The notes below the pieces were generated by a model. It saw only the letters and a list, made by a program, of their open reading frames with translations. It was not told the origin of the DNA and did no database searches. A stretch of 64,000 bases of DNA from Branchiostoma floridae. Taxonomy: Eukaryota; Chordata; Leptocardii; Amphioxiformes; Branchiostomatidae. Both the position numbers and the translations under genes were made by a program. The stretch is from NCBI RefSeq assembly GCF_000003815.2, contig NC_049982.1:27733954-27797953 (forward strand). Reading direction: 5' to 3'. Shown here one piece after another: positions 57,546 through 64,000 of this stretch (position 1 is the first letter of the stretch; the number at the start of each line of letters is the position of its first letter).

Positions 57546-58812
57546 CAGTAGACTGCCCCATTGACCCACCCACGTGCATCATCCGCCATCTTTATTTTGA
57601 ACATAACATCGTAATGGCAGTCAAAATCCGACGCAAACTGGCCGATTTTGGCAATAAAATCACGCTTGTTATCATCAAAAATCGATGACGCCTCAAGGTT
57701 GAATATGACGGTTGTTATGGGCAGGTATTTGGTCCTGTGCGGTCACAATTTTTGGTGGTCGCGATCGCGTTGGCCAGGTTGTCGTTGTAACCCTATCCAG
57801 ACGGTGGGGGGGGGGCTAAAAGTGCCTGCGCCAACTTTGACCTCCTATAGCTCCCAAACGGCTTGTGCTAGAACAAACAAACTTGGTGAGTTTTCCTGAA
57901 ATATTGTTGGCAACAATTTAAAAAAAAATTGGGTAAGTTTATGATTTTTCGTGTTGCCATGGCAACGGGTTTCTGAAAGGCAAATTGGACAAAAATCACT
58001 AATTTTGGTTTAAACAATGGGATTTTCAAATTTTCATGCTAAACTAAACTTCTTTTCATATATCTGTAATATCTAACACATCTTAGTTGAAGATTTATAA
58101 TTAAATATTCATAAATTATGCTAATGAGATGACGTAATTGGTCAAAATCCAAGATGGCAGACAATATTATGATTTAAAGTCTAACAAGCTTTTTTTCACT
58201 CAGATTTCATCACTACGTGGTATTTTCTTACAGAAAACATTCATGTGAACGTTTTTTATCCATTTCCATGGGGTTTTAGCGTTATATGTTGGAAAAAAGA
58301 TGTATCTTGAAAAAATTTTAGGTTGATAATCCAAGATGGCGGATAAGTAAGCTACAGATGACGTCATTCTATGACGTCATTTTGACGTCGTTGCGTTGGA
58401 TTTTGACAACAGAAGTCTTATAACACTTAGATATATTAATAAAAACCTTTATTTGTAACTTTTTGAGTGAGATATTTAGGTATTATGGGAATTCCCCGTT
58501 TTAGCCCAAAATATCAATTAATGACGTCATAATTACGTCAAATTACGTCATAATGATATAAAAATTTCAGGAATTACAAAACTCGATAAGTACAACCCCC
58601 CTGCAAATTTAGTGATCGTACAGTAAGCCATTTTGAAAATACGAAGGGGGGGGGTCGAATGAGCCCCCCTCCCAGGCCAGGGAAGGCCCAAAAAGCCCAG
58701 TCTGGATAGGGTTAATGATTACGTCAATGGGGAAAATTTTCGAGAACCGAGAAAAAGCGGCCGTAATGGCCAGGTGGTCGCTAAGAAGAGGTGGTCGCTT
58801 GAGCAGGTTTAT
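57546..58812. mobile_element. GTCAAACCTG-family MITE split by a piggyBac-like MITE
   Basis: The left part ends ggtcgcgatcgcgttggcca and the right part continues ttaatgattacg...ggccaggtggtcgctaagaa, ending gagcaggtttattac. These match 32060-32202 in order, where the undivided element reads gcgttggacaggtggccgct and later tttaatcattacg. The split point is a TTAA in the intact copy. Confidence 0.7.
57791..58711. mobile_element. piggyBac-like MITE (921 bp), TTAA target
   Basis: Terminal inverted repeats CCCTATCCAGAC and GTCTGGATAGGG. The right flank is TTAA (58712-58715) and the left flank is GTAA (57787-57790), one base off. CCCT termini and a TTAA target are piggyBac traits; Kolobok also uses TTAA. 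It contains G-rich and C-rich runs near the ends and several tgacgtcat palindromes (58356-58390, 58519-58555). No transposase. Confidence 0.78.
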
Positions 58813-60086
58813 TACAACCGAATGACCTGAAACTTGGTACAGTGCCTTGATCATATGCCCATACAAATTCAGTAACAGTTTCGGCATACAGTACAACAAA
58901 ATGCTTAATTTTGCAATTTTTGGCTCCTGCACCCTGCTTTTACAACCAGATGACCTGGAATTTGGTATATAAGTGCCCTGAACATATGCGCACATGATCG
59001 AATAACACTGCTCGAATACAGTACAACGAAATGCTTAATTTTTGTTCGGCCACGTTTTTACCAAAAATGACACTTTTGGCTCCTGTATACTGGTTTTACA
59101 ACCAAATGATGTAAATTTTGGTAAAGGGGTGCACTAGATATTTATTCAAATGACCCATGTATAATTTATGTCATGAACCACTTCAAAATGATTTATTTGG
59201 GGATTTTTGGGGTCATTTTTCAATGGCCAGAGGGAGGGGTCACTTCATCTTACCTGAAGCCAAGTTCTCTTGCAGTTGCAGGCCTTGACGTGTCTATAAC
59301 CTAATCACAGATGTAACCAATGATCTAGCCTGAATCAATATGCTGAGGAGGATTTGGCAGCCAATCAGCGAGCCTGGTGTTATCTGGAAGAGTCATTTTA
59401 TGCACGGGGGAATTTTTGTTTTGAAATTCAATTTCGGACTGGGTTGCTTATGGTCTCAGTAAACAGTTTTTCGCCTATGGGGATTTACATGGTTAAGGAC
59501 CCCAAAGTGAGGTGGTTCGACGACTCAAAACCTATAGTAGGGTGCAGATACAATGTACATGATTTTATTATGTTGAAATTGAGGGTACAACCTAAAAAAT
59601 ATCTGAAAATGAGCATAGATTTGCCGGCTCGTTTTTCTATACAAGACACTTTGATTTGACCCCCAGCGGAGGTCATGGAACTCCAGTCGTCGCACAGGAA
59701 GTGCCGGCAGCAGTATCAAGGCGCAAATTCCCGCCGGCCGAAGAAGCAACGTAACCCAACTTATACAGTATCAACACCGACGTATTCCTCTACCATTCAC
59801 CACAGTTTCCACCTCGCTGTAGTGCGCGGAAGAATAACTACAGCCTTTGCAAGTACTGTGGGGCACTATTTTAACCCGAACTACTTTTGGGGACGGGGGT
59901 CGCGGATAAATACTGTTTTATGAGACCTTATACAAAAGGCCCTGTTTTCAGTTGAAGTATTTCTGGACTGGTCTATTTTGCAATTTTAAAGGGGGTGTGC
60001 TGGAAGATCCATTTTTGCACCGAGGGGAGCATTTTTAGATACATTTTTTGGACTTTGGTGATTATGTCAAAGTTCTATTTTAAGTA

Positions 60087-61340
60087 AACTCGGCACAAAA
60101 AGTTTGGAATATCAACTTTAGTATATCATATTTCCACTATCTCTCATACATTTCAATATATTATATATCAATTGAAAGCTTGTGTGATTCTCTTTCCTAT
60201 AGTATCAACCTTATTATGACTGTAATATGAAACGAGCACCAGGCCTGCTTACAGGTGAAGGTCACCCAAAAAAGTGCCAAAATTTCCCTGAATCTGTTCA
60301 ACTCTGTATCGTCCTGTTGGTATTGGTGCGTATGTCGGTGACTCAGTCAATCCTTTATTCACATCACGTTTGGAATACAGAACATACCAGTTTGTTATAG
60401 CGCATTTGAGTAGAGTATATCTGCCCTTTCGGCAGTTGGATATGGACGAATCAATGCGTGGAGGCGGCAAGGAGAACCACACGCTGACACGGCAAGAGTA
60501 ACTGTCAGCGTTTGGTGGTGGAGGCAGCATCATAGTGTGGGGAGGTATAACCGCCACAGGAAAAACAAGACTCGTCACCATTCCAGGTAACTTCAATGTG
60601 GTGAGATAAAGGGACACAATCCTCCATCCAGTCGGAATATCCTACCTCGTCAATATTGGACCAAATTCCATTCTGCAAGATTAAAACACTCGTCCACACA
60701 TAGCAAGGACCATCGCAGACTACCTCCAGGATGCTGGAGTACAGTCTTAGGATGGAATAGCCTTCCTACGGTTTATGGCTGGCACCTCTTGGTTCAAATT
60801 GTTTGCTTGAATTAATTAAGAGTAACAGTGGCTTTGATTGACATGTCCTGTTTATTCAACTTGCCTTCATTCACAAGTCAATATTGACGGAACAAAATGA
60901 GCTGAATGGTGTGTTTGACTTTAGTAGGGTAATTGCGGCACTTTATTTTTATGACCACCCTGTAAGCAAACAGGCCTGGTGCCCGTTCCATAAATTTACA
61001 ATCATAAAAATACTCTACAAAAATATGCTTAAAGTAAACTGGGATGTTCTGTATACCAAAAGTTACATTAAAAAACTATTGATTGAATCATTGTTACCCG
61101 CGGCCAACCGGACGATACAGTGTTGAACAGAAGCGGGGAAATTTGGGCACTTTTTTTGGTGACCCGCTCAAATAAGCAGGCCTGGTGCTTGTTCTATGAG
61201 TTCATAATGATAATGAATTTGATACCATTGGAAAGAAAATCACACAAGTTTTCTATTGATATACAACACATTGAAATTGATGCAAAAACAACAGAAATAT
61301 GATCAACCGAAGTTGATATTCCAATTTTTTGTGCCGAGTT
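60087..61340 (+). mobile_element. Tc1/mariner-like element with terminal inverted repeats of about 235 bp
   Basis: The left arm (60087-60320) and the right arm (61103-61340) are imperfect inverted copies. Both begin aactcggcacaaaaa and include ggaatatcaac, caagcaccaggcctgctta and ctgtatcgtcc. TA flanks both sides (60085-60086 and 61341-61342). A sister repeat unit at about 61455 shows the unoccupied gtggaagtatttttgg. It encloses a transposase relic. The inside is only about 780 bp, so it has lost coding sequence. Confidence 0.85.
60430..60770 (+). pseudogene. Relic Tc1-type transposase (DDE region)
   Basis: In shifting plus-strand frames it reads MDESMRGGGKENHTL, then SAFGGGGSIIVWGGI (typical block around the Tc1 catalytic core), then VTIPGNFNVVR, then RPHIARTIADYLQDAGVQS (block before the last catalytic residue). 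Stops and frameshifts lie between the blocks. The DD-E triad cannot be scored reliably. Confidence 0.75.
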
Positions 61341-61867
61341 TATTTTTGGCTGCTCCACCTAACACAAGAAGAGTCCATTTTTGTACGGAGGGGGCATTTT
61401 TTCAAATTCTGTCTTGGACGGTGATGATTGAAAATTCCATTTTAGCGGGTGTTTATGTCAAAGTCCTTTTTAGTGGAAGTATTTTTGGACTGCTCCACTT
61501 AACATAGGGGTATCACAGGAAAAGTCCATTCTTGCACTGAGTTGGTTTTCAAATTCAGTTTTTGACTGATGATTCAAGTGTTTATGGACTGGTCCATTTT
61601 ACCTTTTTACATTGGGTGCACTGGAAGAGTCCATTCTTGCAGGAGGGATTTTGTATGGTTTATTTGTGCTCATTAGTGTGATTAGTAGTTAAAAGTCATT
61701 TTAAGCAGAAGTTTTCCATTTTCGCACATGGGTGATTTTGGAACAGTCATGGGGAGGCTGAAATATGCTTTATTTGCTCTCAAGCAGATGTCGGCCATCC
61801 TAGTATTCCTTATATGACTGTTGAAAGCAATAATAAAGAACCAGCATTCCATAGTGTGTGTACTTAC

Positions 61868-61950
61868 CTGCGTTTACGGCGCTTTGGGTGATAAGTGATG
61901 TGGTTCTTTCGTTTTCTCATGTTTTGTTGTCGTTGTGTTCGAGTTGACCT
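61868..61950 (-). CDS. Gene D exon 2, 33 nt shorter than in the other copies
   Basis: An 83-nt exon, acceptor cttgtag and donor gtaagt. It reads RSTRTQRQQNMRKRKNH then ITYHPKRRKR. The SPFSTATSSD stretch is gone through an in-frame 33-nt loss, leaving a very basic segment. It starts in phase 0 after exon 1 and ends AG, which joins T of exon 4 or of a missing exon 3. Confidence 0.65.
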
Positions 61951-62914
61951 CTACAAGAACCAATAAGAAGCCAAGAATGATTAACAGGTGGGCAATCGTG
62001 CAAATCTATGTGCAAGTTATTTGCATGGATATTTCATGGAGATATAAGGTCTCCCAACTCTTGTTTATTGTGGAATCATTGGCTTCATGGGCCCAATATA
62101 AGAGAGCACATTATCCACATATCATCATTAGGCCTTCATAAGAGCTTTCTCTTTACACAGACCAAACATTGTAAAAAAATTCGGGAACTACTCTTTCCTC
62201 AGATTTACAGAGCACACTCACCCCAAATGACTTGCACGTCTGGATAATTCACGCTTGGTTATGTATACCTTTAACTAACTCAAACAGGTTACAGTGTTGA
62301 CAATTCAATCATTTACTACACGTAGTTTGTATGATTATGACACTTTTAAATGATTATGCAAATTAGGGAAATACTTGCATGATTGGTATCTGCTAGTCTT
62401 CCGCCTGCCACTAACACATGTTGTATGTATTTAAGTTCAAAATTAAAAACGTTGTAAACATAGATTTTCATCATTAAGTATGCAAATTAAATCCGAAATA
62501 GAATGTCAATATGTATATCTCTACCAAAGATACAGGAATACAATATATCATGGAAGTCCGTGGTCCCTATGTTCCGTTATGCTCCTTGGGGGATTTTGAC
62601 CAAAAACGCCCCTGCAGTTTTAGAGTTAGCTACTAGGTGGCCATATATCACTTCTTCCGTACACTACCAGCTATCTGCCACGAAAATCAAGACCATAGCT
62701 CGTCCAGGTCAAAAGAATTAAGAATGGAAGTTCTGCTGCAGTACAAAAGTCACATACTAGGGGGTCCAAAATCGACCTTGACCTTCGTCTTCCCAACACA
62801 AATAGCATTGTAGTCCATGTAAAGGTTCTTGAGTCATGCTAACTACACAGATTTGGAAACACACACACACACTCACACACACACACAAATACACACGCAC
62901 ACACACACAAATAC

Positions 62915-62961
<47 letters not shown>

Positions 62962-63039
62962 GCAGCATCTCCATTTTGTCATGGAGATAAATATAACAAA
63001 CACGTAGGTAAAGAAATTATCTCAATTATTAACACTCAC
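61951..63039 (-). other. Gene D intron 1
   Basis: No gene seen. It shares the AT-rich phrases of the B and C introns, a diverged copy of the aagaaaccggaagttctgc dispersed repeat (62690-62850) and a CA microsatellite. Confidence 0.6.
62859..62959 (+). repeat. CA microsatellite
   Basis: (CA)n with aatacacacgca interruptions, 80 bp from exon 1, the same position as in B and C. Confidence 0.95.
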
Positions 63040-63741
63040 TTTTATGCTTTTGGTTGTGATATTCTGCCTGATTTTTGCGGTGCACAGTAAGCGGTGGACA
63101 ATGGCAGCTGTTCCCTGAACGTTGTTACACCGCGCCAGTGCCGCATTGTACAGAGCAGTAGCTTTGGTCAAGTCTCTAGTGTTTCCAGTTTCTGTTCCTC
63201 TTTTCAGGTACACGTCACCGAGACTTTTGATCGCTTCTGTTTCTAACATGTTGTTGTCGTTTACTATTCCCTCTACCATCAACTGTGCGTATCCAATCAG
63301 TATAGAGTCTGTGCTACCACCGGCATCCCGTTTCTTGTCCATGTCTTGAAATTTTCCAGCCACCTTTGCAGGTGTAGTCGTCTCATTGTCTTCAGTATGT
63401 TGTTCTTTACCCTGTGACCCCTTTGACGTCACCCTTTGTAAAAATCTCTCCGTGTATTCGTAGCGTTGTTCTATACTTTCGCCCTGCTCCCGATTGTCAC
63501 ACCTGATCTTAGCAGCCACGTAAAGCGCCAAGGCTATGTTGAAATTCCCTACATCCTTCTTGAGTATTCCCTTCTCCAAGTTCACGTCGCCCAGACTTTT
63601 TAGCAGCTCCACTTCCGCTAACCTGTCTTTGTCAGCCACTGCGTCCACCAGGGCACGGAGGTAGCCTGTCTCCGCACGGGCTAGTCCGTACCTCCTGCCC
63701 TTCGCGTCCGCCTCACGGAGTTTCTCACAGACCCTCAACAT
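63040..63741 (-). CDS. Gene D exon 1
   Basis: A 702-nt exon (234 codons) from ATG 63741 to the donor gtgagt (63034-63039), phase 0. MLRVCEKLREADAKGRRYGL, then two degenerate TPR-like units (VELLKSLGDVNLEKG, and IKSLGDVYLKRG...ATALYNAALARC) separated by a charged linker. It is fully open and the most diverged of the four exon 1 copies. It joins in phase with exons 2, 4 and 5 of gene D. Predicted soluble and cytosolic. Confidence 0.86.
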
Positions 63742-64000
63742 GGCGGAATCCGTGCTGTGTAAAGGAATGTCTACTTCTGTCCGCGGACACTGGTGTCCCT
63801 ATGGTTTCATAGGCCTGACTTGAATACAAATTGGTGTCACAACATTACGTCATTTGTCAGTTCAAAGGTTAAAGGTTAGATGCACCGAAAGAAGAAAATA
63901 CTGCTTAACACATCATGAACCCTGTCTACCTGCATAAACATAGGTGTAACTAGGGCTGGGTATCGGTACAGCGTACCGGTACAAAACCGGTTTTTCTTAT
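63742..64000 (-). other. Upstream region of gene D and right edge
   Basis: Probable 5' flank of gene D (no TATA box evident). From about 63950 the sequence ctagggctgggtatcggtac begins and runs off the edge with gtaccggtac palindromes. This is probably the terminus of another interspersed repeat, too short to classify. Confidence 0.45.

Larger units (their letters stand above)
59940..61760. repeat. Highly diverged tandem repeat, about 150-bp units, interrupted by the Tc1-like element
   Basis: Phrases recur in fixed order: ggactggtcca or ggactgctcc, then aagagtccattcttgca, then gaggg.gcattttt.aaattc, then gtttatgtcaaagtcc, then ttttaagtggaagtatttttgg. At least four units can be followed at 59940-60086, 61341-61495, 61495-61600 and 61600-61740. 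Confidence 0.6.
54685..61867 (-). other. Gene D intron between exons 2 and 4, repeat-filled
   Basis: The 51-nt exon 3 is not found. Content in order: the intron 3 dispersed repeat (55165-55360), a 70-bp minisatellite, unplaced AT-rich DNA (56830-57390), a nested MITE pair (57546-58812), DNA with no clear feature to 59940 (an isolated 101-codon plus-strand ORF at 59354-59659, MAANQRAWCYLEESF..., resembles nothing I know), a diverged 150-bp repeat and a Tc1-like element. Confidence 0.6.

Overview
The window is animal nuclear DNA, most likely from an invertebrate deuterostome, and amphioxus (Branchiostoma) is my best guess. Evidence for an animal: spliced genes with GT-AG introns, a Jockey-superfamily LINE, a tRNA-derived SINE, hAT, piggyBac-like, CACTA-like and Tc1-like DNA transposons, and long CA microsatellites. 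The species is inference from the repeat types and the gene family, not a match I could run. There are three assembly gaps (1303-2077, 4043-4895, 8402-8501).

The backbone is a tandem array of four paralogous minus-strand genes, here called A, B, C and D, at roughly 16-17 kb spacing. Reading 5' to 3' (right to left) the ancestral gene has exon 1 (702-708 nt, starts MLRVCEKL), exon 2 (116 nt, basic and Ser/Thr-rich), exon 3 (51 nt), exon 4 (107 nt) and a very large exon 5. Exon 5 carries a polymerase-beta-type nucleotidyltransferase signature (GSQATG...PYSDLEF), then up to about 14 kinesin-light-chain-like tetratricopeptide repeats of exactly 42 residues. Exon 1 and the start of exon 5 carry an older, degenerate helical repeat (LGDVxLxKG...A.ALY..AL.RC). 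Gene A runs off the left edge and has a LINE in intron 3. Gene B has a 4.4 kb CACTA-like transposon inside exon 5 plus a nonsense codon. Gene C has a nonsense codon in exon 1, a 13-bp frameshifting deletion and a hAT MITE in the TPR array. Gene D has lost exon 3, but the remaining exons stay in phase and give a continuous frame of about 1087 residues ending early in the TPR array; it is the most plausibly expressed copy that can be seen almost whole.

By region: 1-13.6 kb gene A with the LINE (about 3.7-10.6 kb, plus strand; ORF1 has an HPD-less J-like domain followed by an SGNH-hydrolase domain, ORF2 has an APE endonuclease and a reverse transcriptase, broken in the assembly by a duplicated contig end); 13.6-18.8 kb spacer; 18.8-31.0 kb gene B; 31.0-36.8 kb spacer; 36.8-46.9 kb gene C with a palindromic MITE and a 5'-truncated LINE in intron 3; 46.9-50.2 kb spacer with a SINE; 50.2-63.7 kb gene D, whose intron 3 holds a 70-bp minisatellite, a piggyBac-like MITE nested in another MITE and a Tc1-like element with terminal inverted repeats of about 235 bp.

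Because the four units are paralogous, they act as empty-site controls for each other. Several insertions can therefore be delimited to the base, with target-site duplications, from the sequence alone. Functionally the array looks like a birth-and-death family joining a putative nucleotidyltransferase to a homogenised TPR array. An immune or sensor role is only an inference.
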